From Gemmatimonadota bacterium (GTDB lineage: Bacteria; Gemmatimonadota; Gemmatimonadetes; Longimicrobiales; Gaopeijiaceae): DNA of 64,000 nucleotides. The stretch covers positions 1 through 64,000 of the forward strand of contig JBBEBG010000016.1 in NCBI GenBank assembly GCA_040882465.1, read 5' to 3'. Shown here piece by piece: positions 45,293-53,623 of the stretch. The number at the start of each line of letters is the position of its first letter. The stretch's first letter is position 1. The position numbers were made by a program, and so were the translations under genes. Below the pieces are notes generated by a model, which searched no databases, was not told the origin of the DNA, and saw nothing but the letters and a program-made list of their open reading frames with translations.

Positions 45293-47254
45293 ATGTCCCG
45301 TCTCAGATCCAACCGACTCCCAGCATCCCTCTGCGCCCCAAAGGCGCGTCGAACGACGTGCCTCCTTCTCCTGGCAGTCGGGCTTTTTTCCGCACTCGAA
45401 GGAACCGGGGCGCAGCAGGGAGCGCCGGCGGGCACCTGGCCGGCTTACGGCGGGGACGCGGGGAGCACCCAGTTCGCCCCCCTCGCGGAGATCCACGCGG
45501 ACAACGTCCGAGACGTGTCCGTCGCCTGGGTCTGGTCTTCCCCTGATGACGCGCTCGCCTCGGCGAACGCCTCGCTCTCCGCCGGGGCCTTCAAAGCCAC
45601 CCCCCTCATGGTGGACGGCGTCCTCTACGTCCGGACCTCCCTCAGCCTCGTCTCCGCCATAGACGCCGCGACCGGTGAAGAGCTCTGGACCTTCGACCCG
45701 ATGAGCTACGAGGCGGGACGCCCGACGAACCTCGGCTACAACACGCGGGGGGTCGCGGTCTGGTCGGAGGGGAACGAGCGCCGGGTCTTTGTCGCGACGG
45801 GGGACGCCCACCTCTGGTCGCTCGACGCTTCGACCGGAGAGCCGGTGGCGGACTTCGGCGACGCTGGGCGGATCGACCTGACCCAGGGACTCCGCCGCCC
45901 GGTCCCCCGGAACGCCTACACGGTCATGTCACCCCCGCTCGTGATTCGCGACTTGGTCGTGGTCGGCTCCTCTATCTCGGACGGACCCCAGCGGATGGAG
46001 GCGCCCCCCGGTGACGTGCGCGCCTTCGACGCGCGGACGGGGGAGGTGCGCTGGACCTTCCACACCATCCCGCAGGCTGGGGAGTTCGGAAACGAGACCT
46101 GGGAAGAGGGTTCGTGGGAATACACGGGCAACACGAACGTCTGGACGGTCATGAGCGCGGACGAGGAGCTCGGAATCGTGTACCTCCCGGTCGGCACCCC
46201 GACCAACGACTGGTACGGTGGGCACCGCCCGGGCGACACCCTCTTCGCAGAGAGCCTGGTCGCCCTGGACGCCGAGACGGGAGAGAGGATCTGGCACTTC
46301 CAGGTCGTGCACCACGGCGTCTGGGATTACGACCTCCCCGCCGCGCCGACCCTCGCGGACCTGACGGTGGACGGACGCCCCGTGCGCGCGGTCGCGCAGA
46401 TCACGAAACACGGGTTCGTCTTCGTTTTCGACCGAGCGACGGGAGAGCCGGTCTGGCCCATCGAAGAGCGCCCGGTTCCTCCGTCCACCGTCCCCGGCGA
46501 GGAACTCTCCCCCACGCAGCCTTTTCCCACCCGCCCGGCCCCCTTCGAGCGGCAGGGCCTTACCCTGGACGACCTGATTGACTTCACCCCGGAGCTCCGT
46601 GCCGAGGCCGGGCGGATCGTGGCCCCCTTCGACTATGGGCCGCTTTTTACGCCGCCCTCGGAGCGGGGAACGATCAACTTTCCCGGGTGGTTCGGCGGCG
46701 CGAATTGGCCCGGGGCGGGACTCGATCCTTCGACGGGGATCCTCTACGTCCCCTCGCGGACCGGCCCCATCGTCGTACAGCTTGTCGAAGCGAACCCCGA
46801 GCGCTCCGACTTCCGGTACGTGCGCGGCGGGACGACCGCCATCGGAGGGCCCCAGGGACTCCCCCTCGTGAAGGGGCCGCACGTCCGGCTCACCGCCATC
46901 GACCTGGACACCGGTGAGCAGGTCTGGCAGATCCCGCTCGGGGACGGGGCGCGCCAGCGCGTCATCGGGATGGGCCTTCCCGACCCGGGTCCTCAGGGGG
47001 GCGGCTCGATGACGGGGCCGCTCGTCACGGAGACCCTCCTATTCATCGGACACCAGGGCGCTCGGAACGGCGGAGAGGGCGGACCCGCCCTCCTCGTCCT
47101 CGACAAGGCGACCGGCCGACAGCTGCACGAGATCGCGCTCCCCGGAACCCCGAACGGGACGCCGATGACTTACGAGGTTGGCGGGCGGCAGTACATCGCG
47201 GTGGCGGTGGGCGCCGGGAACGAGGCGGGGATCGTCGGTCTCGCGCTGGACTGA
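45293..47254 (+). CDS. PQQ-dependent dehydrogenase, soluble periplasmic type
   Basis: A 653-residue quinoprotein. The signal peptide spans about residues 1-40 ([18 protein letters not shown]). The mature part is an eight-bladed PQQ propeller ([19 protein letters not shown] at blade 1, repeated [23 protein letters not shown] tryptophan-docking strands, and IAVAVGAGN at the end). It has no C-terminal cytochrome c domain and no membrane-spanning N-terminus, unlike some alcohol and glucose dehydrogenases, so it would need a separate electron acceptor. The substrate (alcohol, aldehyde or sugar) cannot be told. The ATG at 45293 has GGGGAG just upstream; reading further back would overlap the propeller gene. 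Confidence 0.92.
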   Translation: MSRLRSNRLPASLCAPKARRTTCLLLLAVGLFSALEGTGAQQGAPAGTWPAYGGDAGSTQFAPLAEIHADNVRDVSVAWVWSSPDDALASANASLSAGAFKATPLMVDGVLYVRTSLSLVSAIDAATGEELWTFDPMSYEAGRPTNLGYNTRGVAVWSEGNERRVFVATGDAHLWSLDASTGEPVADFGDAGRIDLTQGLRRPVPRNAYTVMSPPLVIRDLVVVGSSISDGPQRMEAPPGDVRAFDARTGEVRWTFHTIPQAGEFGNETWEEGSWEYTGNTNVWTVMSADEELGIVYLPVGTPTNDWYGGHRPGDTLFAESLVALDAETGERIWHFQVVHHGVWDYDLPAAPTLADLTVDGRPVRAVAQITKHGFVFVFDRATGEPVWPIEERPVPPSTVPGEELSPTQPFPTRPAPFERQGLTLDDLIDFTPELRAEAGRIVAPFDYGPLFTPPSERGTINFPGWFGGANWPGAGLDPSTGILYVPSRTGPIVVQLVEANPERSDFRYVRGGTTAIGGPQGLPLVKGPHVRLTAIDLDTGEQVWQIPLGDGARQRVIGMGLPDPGPQGGGSMTGPLVTETLLFIGHQGARNGGEGGPALLVLDKATGRQLHEIALPGTPNGTPMTYEVGGRQYIAVAVGAGNEAGIVGLALD

Positions 47255-47319
47255 GCGCGACGCCGGGAGACCGGTGGACAGCGGGGGGCCCTGTGCGCGG
47301 CGAGTCCGGCGCGCGCCTC

Positions 47320-48984
47320 TCAGGTCCTCGCCAGGTAGTCGTGCACCTGCTTGATGGCCATCGCACCCTCGCCGACCGCCGAGGCAATCCGCGCCATGGA
47401 CCCCGAGCGCACATCTCCCGCCGCGAAGACTCCGGGAGCACTCGTCTCCTGGAGTGAGGGATCGCGGTCCAGCTTCCAGCGCGAGCGGAAGGGTTTTGCG
47501 TTCATCAGCTCTCGCCCGGTCAGGACGAATCCCTTGTCGTCCAGCAGAACCGAGTCCCCGAGCCAATCGGTCGTTGGACGGGCGCCGATGTAGATGAAGA
47601 GGGCGCGGGCATCCACGACCTCCTCTGCGCCGGTCGTAGTGTTGCGGAGGGTGAGTTTTTCGAGCGTTCTGTCTCCGGCGGCTCCCGCGACCTCCGTGAA
47701 GGGGCGCACCCGGATGTTCTCCGCCTCCGCGATCTGGTCTATGAGGTACGACGACGCGGTGCGCGCGAGGCTTTCACCGCGGGTCAGGATGTTCACTTCG
47801 TGTGCGAAGGCGCTCAGTGCCATGGCCGCCTGGCCGGCCGAGTTTCCGCCCCCGACGACAAACACCACCTCCCCCTTGCAGGCGCGGGCTTCGACGGCGG
47901 CGGCCCCGTAGTACACGCCGGCGCCCGTGAAGCGGTCGATTCCCTCCACCGCCAGCGTTCGGTAGGCGACCCCCGTCGTGATCACAAGCGCGCGGCTGTG
48001 GATCTCCGTGCCGTCCGAGAGGCAGATGGCCTTGTAGCGATCCTTGATGGCGACGCCGCGGGCCCCTTGGGTCGTGAGGATCTCCGTCCCGAAACGGGTG
48101 GCTTGCGCCAGTGCTCTCCGCGTCAACTCGGCTCCGGAAAGCCCTTTCGGAAAGCCGAGATAGTTTTCGATGCGGGTGCTCGTCCCCGCCTGGCCGCCGG
48201 GAGCCTGCTGCTCGACCAGAAGCGTCCGGAGCCCCTCGCTCGCGCCGTACACGGCAGCGGCCAGCCCGGACGGTCCCGCGCCGATGATCGCGACGTCGTA
48301 AACCTCCCCCGTCGCCTTCATCTGTAGTCCGATCCTCGACGCGAGATCCACGAGCGTCGGGTCGGTAGCTGTCGTGCCATCGGGAAAGACGACCAGCGGA
48401 AGATCTTCCCGTGAGACCCCCGCCCCCTGGAGCAGGCCCTCCGCCTTTTCTTCCTCGAGCTCGACATCGGTCCAGGTGTACGGAACCAGGTTTCCCGTGA
48501 AGAACTCCTTGATATGATGGCTTTTCGGCGACCACTGGTACCCGACGACGCGAATCCCTTCCTCCTCCGGATGGTACTCCGAGCTCCAATCCGCCAGAAG
48601 CTCGTCGACGATGGGATAGAGCTTCTCTTCCGGGGGGTGCCAGGGCTTTTGGAGGTAGTAGTCGAGCTTGACGTCGTTGATCGCCCGGATCGCGGCCTCG
48701 ATGTCCGAATAAGCCGTGAGGAGGACCCGTCCCGCCTCCGGATGCAGCGAGCGCACTTTCTGAAGAAGAGCGACTCCCTCCATTTCCGGCATGCGCTGAT
48801 CCGAAATGACGAGGGCCACCGACTCGCCCTTCAGCTTCAGCTCCTGGAGAAGCTCGAGGGCCTCTTTCGCGGACTCCGTCCCGACGACGCGGTAATCGTC
48901 GCGATACCGGCTCCGCACATCTCGCAGAATAGCCCGGATCACCTGGCGATCGTCGTCCACGAGGACGATGAAGGGGTGGTTCAA
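47320..48984 (-). CDS. Response regulator fused to thioredoxin-like and thioredoxin-reductase-like domains, without redox cysteines
   Basis: A 554-residue three-part protein. Residues 1-125 are a receiver with Asp62 (VISDQRM) and Lys113 (LQKPW). Residues about 145-220 are a thioredoxin/glutaredoxin-like fold in which the CxxC site is SPKS. From about 228 comes an FAD/NAD(P)H oxidoreductase of the thioredoxin-reductase type, with VAIIGAGPSGLAAA and FVVGGGNSAGQAA. Where thioredoxin reductase has its CATC pair there is GAAAVEA; the only cysteines nearby are single ones (321 and 369). It therefore cannot reduce thioredoxin in the normal way. The ATG overlaps the kinase stop (ATGA). Databases contain such fusions as annotations, but I know of no experimental work on one. 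Confidence 0.92.
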   Translation of the reverse strand: MNHPFIVLVDDDRQVIRAILRDVRSRYRDDYRVVGTESAKEALELLQELKLKGESVALVISDQRMPEMEGVALLQKVRSLHPEAGRVLLTAYSDIEAAIRAINDVKLDYYLQKPWHPPEEKLYPIVDELLADWSSEYHPEEEGIRVVGYQWSPKSHHIKEFFTGNLVPYTWTDVELEEEKAEGLLQGAGVSREDLPLVVFPDGTTATDPTLVDLASRIGLQMKATGEVYDVAIIGAGPSGLAAAVYGASEGLRTLLVEQQAPGGQAGTSTRIENYLGFPKGLSGAELTRRALAQATRFGTEILTTQGARGVAIKDRYKAICLSDGTEIHSRALVITTGVAYRTLAVEGIDRFTGAGVYYGAAAVEARACKGEVVFVVGGGNSAGQAAMALSAFAHEVNILTRGESLARTASSYLIDQIAEAENIRVRPFTEVAGAAGDRTLEKLTLRNTTTGAEEVVDARALFIYIGARPTTDWLGDSVLLDDKGFVLTGRELMNAKPFRSRWKLDRDPSLQETSAPGVFAAGDVRSGSMARIASAVGEGAMAIKQVHDYLART

Positions 48985-50447
48985 ACCGTTTCCTCCTCGT
49001 CCGGGTGGAAGTCGGGTGTCGGGGGAGGGCTCAGGGGAAGAATCACGTGGAACTCAGTCTTTCCGGGGACGGAATTGACCCGAATCTCACCGTGATGGTG
49101 ATCCACGACCTGCCGCACGATGTCGAGACCGATCCCGGTTCCCTCACCCTGTTGCTTCGTCGTGAAGAAGGGATCGAAAATCTGGCTCAGGTGCTCGGAG
49201 GGAATCCCCTTCCCATCGTCGGCGATCGTCACGCGAACGGCCCCGCCCTCCCGGCATGTCGTGACGCGGAGCCGGCCTTCCTGGCCCATCGCGTCGATCG
49301 CGTTGTCAATGAGATTCGTCCAGACCTGGTTCAGCTCGCCCCCGTAGCCCAGCAGATCGGGGAGCGACGGCTCGAAGTTTCGTTCGACTTGAATGTTTTT
49401 CCTCCGGAGCTTGTGGTTCAGGATCGTGAGCGTATCGTCCAGTCCCCGGTGGACGGTCACCGGCTGTCTCGTGTGCGACCGGTCCATGTAGACATGGGAC
49501 TTGATCGCGTTGACGAGCGCTGAAATGCGGGTGGACGCCTCCCCCACCTCATGAATCACTCGGGAAGAAAGGAGGATGTTACAGAGCCATCGCATCAGCG
49601 CGGGAAACCGCTCGGGTTCGACGGCCCGATAGATCTCTTCCAGCCCTTCCTCGTTCACTCCAGTCTCGACCAGCGTCTCGGCAAGGGCTTCCGGGTCGGC
49701 CACACCGCGCGAAGCAAGGCGTTCCTTCAGCGCATCTTCGAGATCCATCCGTGCCGTGAGTCCGCTCTGGAGCCCCCCCGCCTGCTCCGCCGCGCGCGCC
49801 ACCAGCTCGTTGACCCTGCGCACATCGTCGGCCGCCATGCCGCTTTCGATGAGCCGAGCCGTCAGCTCGTAATTCCGTTCGAGTCTGTTGGACAACTCCG
49901 TGACCGTGCGCTGGATCGCCGCGGCGGGATTGTTCAGCTCATGAGCGAGTCCGGCGGCGAGCTTTCCGAGCGCGCTGATCTTCTCTTCCTGGATCTTTCG
50001 GGTCGCGAAGTAGCGCGCCCGCTCCGTCATCGTCGCGATCAGGCGCTGCACGAGCTCGGGGCTCACCTGCTCCAACTCGCGAAAATGCACCTTGTGAAGC
50101 CGGACGACGCGAAGCAGGCCCCGCGCGTACATCCAGCCGGGCGAGTTCACGAGCCTGGAATAGGGGATGACCCCCCCGACGCCAAAGGTGGGCGGATCCT
50201 GACTGAAGGTGAACCAGTGGACCAGCCTTCCCTTCACATCCATGTGGAAGTCGCCGGAACCCGCCAGGATGAACAAGAGATGGTCGATCGGATCGCCGGT
50301 CCGCATGGTGACCGCGCCGTCCGCATACTCGACGACGTCCGACCGAGCCAGAAACCACTCGAGGACCTCATCGGGGATTCCTTCCATGACCGGGACCCGC
50401 CGGAGCTCCTCGAGGGTCGCGGGAGAGGGTTCGGCAGGCGAAGTCAT
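48981..50447 (-). CDS. Histidine kinase with N-terminal cyclic-nucleotide-binding-like domain
   Basis: A 488-residue soluble histidine kinase. Residues about 10-125 form a cNMP-binding (CAP_ED-like) fold ([15 protein letters not shown], then [13 protein letters not shown], then [10 protein letters not shown]). The DHp helix has the phospho-acceptor His169 in [14 protein letters not shown] helical insertion of roughly 120 residues follows. The ATP-binding domain has [31 protein letters not shown] and GTGIGL. No membrane segment or signal peptide is visible, so the input is cytoplasmic. Its stop overlaps the start of the RR-flavoprotein, which is almost surely its partner. Whether the cNMP-type domain binds a nucleotide or another ligand is unknown. 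Confidence 0.92.
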   Translation of the reverse strand: MTSPAEPSPATLEELRRVPVMEGIPDEVLEWFLARSDVVEYADGAVTMRTGDPIDHLLFILAGSGDFHMDVKGRLVHWFTFSQDPPTFGVGGVIPYSRLVNSPGWMYARGLLRVVRLHKVHFRELEQVSPELVQRLIATMTERARYFATRKIQEEKISALGKLAAGLAHELNNPAAAIQRTVTELSNRLERNYELTARLIESGMAADDVRRVNELVARAAEQAGGLQSGLTARMDLEDALKERLASRGVADPEALAETLVETGVNEEGLEEIYRAVEPERFPALMRWLCNILLSSRVIHEVGEASTRISALVNAIKSHVYMDRSHTRQPVTVHRGLDDTLTILNHKLRRKNIQVERNFEPSLPDLLGYGGELNQVWTNLIDNAIDAMGQEGRLRVTTCREGGAVRVTIADDGKGIPSEHLSQIFDPFFTTKQQGEGTGIGLDIVRQVVDHHHGEIRVNSVPGKTEFHVILPLSPPPTPDFHPDEEETV

Positions 50448-50694
50448 GCTGGGCGAATGGAAGGCCGGAAGAAATCGAGTGGTGCAGACGCGGATTGAGA
50501 GGCCAACCTGTGCGCGCTCCGAGGCGGTGTCAATGCGTGGGTTCAACCCTCCCGGCGCCCACGCCCCATGCCCTGGACAGGAATGAGGCGCCGGGTCATA
50601 CTCCTCCTTCGTTGTCCCCTCCCACCCCGGAACTCCGGCCGCGGCGGGGGGAAGACGAAGGCATCCGGCGCTCCTCGGAGAGGACTCGGGCCCC
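50448..50694. other. Divergent region between the kinase and the c-type cytochrome gene
   Basis: These 247 bases separate two start codons pointing away from each other, so promoters for both operons are expected. I found no conserved motif or small gene I would stand by. The frames that run through it on either strand have no family marks. Confidence 0.4.
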
Positions 50695-51198
50695 ATGACC
50701 ATCGATCGCGTTCGTTCGACGACCTGCGCGGCGCTCCTCGCGCTTGCGGCGGGGTGCGCGCCCGAAGATGGAGGCTCCGGGTCGGCCTCGGACGCCCCTT
50801 TCACGCCCGTGGCGGACGTCCCCACGATCATGAGCGCGATCCTCGACCCCGCGGCGGACGTTTATTGGGACGCCGTAGGGTGGATTGTGGACGCCGCCGG
50901 CACGCTGGAGATCCGGCCCCAGACGCTCGAGGAGTGGGACGCGGTCCGGAACGCGGCGTACGTCATCGCGGAATCCGGGAACCTCCTCATGATGGAGGGA
51001 CGTGCGGTGGATGACGGGGACTGGATGGGAATGTCGCGGGCGCTCACCGAAGTGGCCCAACGCGCGATCGCGGCCGCAGCGGCGAGAGACGAAGCCGCCG
51101 TCTTCGAGGTCGGGGGCGAAATCTACAACGCCTGCACGGTTTGCCACGCGACGTACGCCGTGGAAACCCTTCGGCCCGGCACGGTCGCCACGCCCTGA
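50695..51198 (+). CDS. Cytochrome c'-like lipoprotein with C-terminal CxxCH
   Basis: A 167-residue exported heme protein. The signal ends in a lipobox (LAAGC at about residues 17-21), so the protein is probably membrane-anchored. The body is a four-helix bundle pattern and the single heme motif CTVCH lies near the C-terminus, as in cytochrome c' and related sensors. It is clearly homologous to the protein at 61382-61840 (shared EEW, ESGNLLM/ESANLLM, GRA and CxxCH segments). It lies 8 bases before the first DUF6644-like gene, so the three genes form one operon. Confidence 0.85.
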   Translation: MTIDRVRSTTCAALLALAAGCAPEDGGSGSASDAPFTPVADVPTIMSAILDPAADVYWDAVGWIVDAAGTLEIRPQTLEEWDAVRNAAYVIAESGNLLMMEGRAVDDGDWMGMSRALTEVAQRAIAAAAARDEAAVFEVGGEIYNACTVCHATYAVETLRPGTVATP

Positions 51199-51206
51199 GC
51201 TCCTGA

Positions 51207-51761
51207 ATGCTCGAATTCTTTCAGTGGCTCGGGAACACGGGTTGGAGCGTTGCGCTCATCGAGTCGCTCTACGTGTGGTCGTTCCTCGAGTCCGCGCACG
51301 TCCTCTTTCTCGGGCTCTTCGTGGGAACGGTCCTCATGATGGACTTGCGCCTTCTGGGCCTGGCCTTCAAGGGAATTCCGGCCTCCCATTTCACCCGGAA
51401 TCTCCTGCCCTGGTCGCGAATTGGTTTTGCCCTCATGGTGACCACTGGAATCCCTCTCTTTTATTCAAATCCGGCCGGATATTACCAGAACTTCTTTTTT
51501 CGGATGAAGATGGTCGCACTCGTCCTGGCGGGGGTGAACGTCTGGCTCTTCCACTCGCAGATCCACCGGAAGGTGTCGGAGTGGGACGAAGACCCCAGGC
51601 CCCCGCGCGCCGCGCGCGTGGCGGCAGCGGTCTCGATCTTCACCTGGATCATCGTGGTCGTGGCAGGTCGCTTCACCGCATACAACTGGTTCGACTGCGA
51701 TCTCCAGCCTCATTCCGACTTCGTGAATTGGGCGGCGGGGTGTGTCGTGGAGGGGGAATAA
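51207..51761 (+). CDS. DUF6644-like four-span membrane protein
   Basis: A 184-residue inner-membrane protein with about four membrane segments. Family marks are the FFQW start, ESAHVLFLGLF with a membrane-buried histidine, VLMMDLRLLGL, the NLLPWSRIGFALMVTTG stretch, and AAVSIFTWIIVVVAGR. It is paralogous to the next gene. The family function is unknown. The buried histidine and the preceding c-type cytochrome make a heme- or quinone-linked role possible, but that is inference. Confidence 0.85.
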   Translation: MLEFFQWLGNTGWSVALIESLYVWSFLESAHVLFLGLFVGTVLMMDLRLLGLAFKGIPASHFTRNLLPWSRIGFALMVTTGIPLFYSNPAGYYQNFFFRMKMVALVLAGVNVWLFHSQIHRKVSEWDEDPRPPRAARVAAAVSIFTWIIVVVAGRFTAYNWFDCDLQPHSDFVNWAAGCVVEGE

Positions 51762-51764
51762 CAG

Positions 51765-52247
51765 GTGAGGGACGCCCTATTCCCCTTTTTCCAGTGGTCT
51801 GAAGCGACGGGCGCGGCCGGCTTTCTTCGGACGTCCGTCTGGGCCTTTCCTTTCGTGCAGGCGGTCCATCTTCTGAGCCTCTGCGTCCTGGCCGGGGCGA
51901 TCCTGATCGTGGATCTCCGCCTCCTCGGAGCCGGAATCAAACACCAACCGATTCCGAATGTGATCCGGCATGCGCGCCCATGGCTGGTGACCGGACTCCT
52001 TCTCATGATCATCACGGGCTATCTGATGTTTTCCGCGAACGCGGCCGCCCGTTACTTCATCAACGACTCCTTCTGGGTGAAGATGACGACGCTTCCCTTG
52101 GCGATCGTCTTCACCTTCGGGACACGGGAGACGCTCGTCCGAAGGGACCGGATCGAGACCTCCCTTCGGACCCGCCTCGCGGGAGCCGTGTCCATCGTGC
52201 TCTGGTTCACCGTGGCCGCCGCGGGACGCTGGATCGGATTTTCCTAG
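51765..52247 (+). CDS. Second DUF6644-like membrane protein
   Basis: A 160-residue four-span membrane protein, paralogous to its neighbour: FFQW at the start, the histidine in AVHLLSL, LIVDLRLLG, RPWLVTGLLLMIITG, FWVKM, and VSIVLWFTVAAAGRW. It starts with GTG at 51765, three bases after the upstream stop. Its TAG stop shares the four-base palindrome CTAG with the TAG stop of the convergent HD gene, so there is no intergenic space for a terminator. Confidence 0.84.
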   Translation: MRDALFPFFQWSEATGAAGFLRTSVWAFPFVQAVHLLSLCVLAGAILIVDLRLLGAGIKHQPIPNVIRHARPWLVTGLLLMIITGYLMFSANAAARYFINDSFWVKMTTLPLAIVFTFGTRETLVRRDRIETSLRTRLAGAVSIVLWFTVAAAGRWIGFS

Positions 52248-53623
52248 AGGTAGTCGAAGGGGTCGATCCCGACCGACTCCCCGTCCACCACCTCCTGCGC
52301 GTCGCCGAATATTTCCCGGCTCCCATTTTGGCGCGAAAGGTCCAACTCGTCCGGCTCAGACAGGCTCGCCCCATCGGGGCCTAGAACCACGAGGATGCGC
52401 GGACGGCGAGGATCGTGCGGATTCGAACGACGAACCACGCCCACCGCCCCGCTTGTGAGGCGGATACAGGTCCCCGGGGGGTAAAAGCCGACGAGTCGGG
52501 CGAAGCCCTCGAAGAGATCGGCGTCGAACTTCGCCGCCACTTCGTCGTGCATGATCTGCATGGCGACGTCCGGAGGAAGCTCCCCGCGGTACGGCCGCAC
52601 CGATCGAAGGGCGTCGTAGACATCGGCGATGCAGATCATCTGCGATGCTACATGGAGTGGCCACTTCCCCGAGTCGGGATGGTCCGCTTCGTAGGCGAGC
52701 TGGTGCTCGTATGCAACGATCGGCGCGAGGTCGCCGACACCCGCCGCGCTCGCCAGCATCTTCGTGCCGTCGGGCCCATGGCGTTCCATGACCTCCCGCT
52801 CCTCGGCGGTCAGCTTTCCGGGCTTGTTCAGAATTTCCAGCGGCACCCGCTCCTTTCCGATGTCATGCAGGAGGGCCGCGAGCGTGATCTCGTGGAGAGC
52901 GCGCGCGTCGAACTCGAGAGCCTTGGCCAACACAAGGGTCAGGAGTGCCACGTTCACGGAGTGCGTGAAGGAATAGGCATCATGCACCTTGAGCGCGTGG
53001 AGGGTGAGGAGAGGATGCGCCTCCTCCGCCGCCACGCCCACCAGCCGGTGCGCGAGGTCCTTCGCCTCATCGAGGTGCTCGAGCCTCCCGCGCGCGCGCG
53101 CCGCGTGCCGAATTTTCTTGACCGTCTTGATCCCCGAGCTGTAGATCTCCCACGCGCGGACGAGACTGTCCCCCTCGGCCTCGCTCGTTTCCTGAACGGA
53201 AAGCGGTCCCGCCTTCAGGTGTTGCACCCCTTCGCGATCGAGAATCGCCTGGACCCCGCCTTCCTCCTCGAGCGCGGCGCTCTCGGTGGCGAGGATGCGG
53301 AGGAATTGCTCGAGTTCCCACTGGAGGAGCCCCTCGTGGAACGCCACCCGACCGATTCCGGCTCGGCGAAGGCTCTCCGCGAAGCCCTGGAGGGCGGGGC
53401 TCCGGACGGGGACTTGTACGCTTCCCACGATGAACTCTTCATCCACCAGGGCGATGCGGAAACGCCGTTGGTCCTGGAGGAGAGTGCGCAGCCGAACGTA
53501 GCAGTCGCGGATCGCCTCCTGCGCCCGATGGTGGCCCGGCGGATAGAGGGCCTGGGTTCGGGCCGCGGAAAGGAGAAGCGCGGACACCTCAGCGAACTCC
53601 TCGCGGAGGCTCTTCGCGCTCAA
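52244..53623 (-). CDS. Divergent HD-GYP-type phosphohydrolase with N-terminal domain shared with the HEAT protein
   Basis: A 459-residue protein. The N-terminal region (about 1-175) contains ALYPPGHHRAQEAI and is homologous to the N-terminus of the next gene's product. The HD domain has HSVNVALLT, LLHDIGKERVPLEIL, ERHGPDG and IADVYDALRSVRPYR. The HHE motif of classical HD-GYP is replaced by YEHQ and GYP by SGKWP, so activity on c-di-GMP is uncertain. A C-terminal part ends in a VVLGPDG stretch. The start is TTG at 53623, overlapping the HEAT gene stop (TTGA). It is the last gene of the four-gene operon. Confidence 0.85.
   Translation of the reverse strand: MSAKSLREEFAEVSALLLSAARTQALYPPGHHRAQEAIRDCYVRLRTLLQDQRRFRIALVDEEFIVGSVQVPVRSPALQGFAESLRRAGIGRVAFHEGLLQWELEQFLRILATESAALEEEGGVQAILDREGVQHLKAGPLSVQETSEAEGDSLVRAWEIYSSGIKTVKKIRHAARARGRLEHLDEAKDLAHRLVGVAAEEAHPLLTLHALKVHDAYSFTHSVNVALLTLVLAKALEFDARALHEITLAALLHDIGKERVPLEILNKPGKLTAEEREVMERHGPDGTKMLASAAGVGDLAPIVAYEHQLAYEADHPDSGKWPLHVASQMICIADVYDALRSVRPYRGELPPDVAMQIMHDEVAAKFDADLFEGFARLVGFYPPGTCIRLTSGAVGVVRRSNPHDPRRPRILVVLGPDGASLSEPDELDLSRQNGSREIFGDAQEVVDGESVGIDPFDYL

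Noticed and set aside
47255-47319. Terminator between the convergent PQQ and flavoprotein-regulator genes
   Set aside because: The 65 bases are GC-rich with weak inverted repeats but no T-run on either strand.
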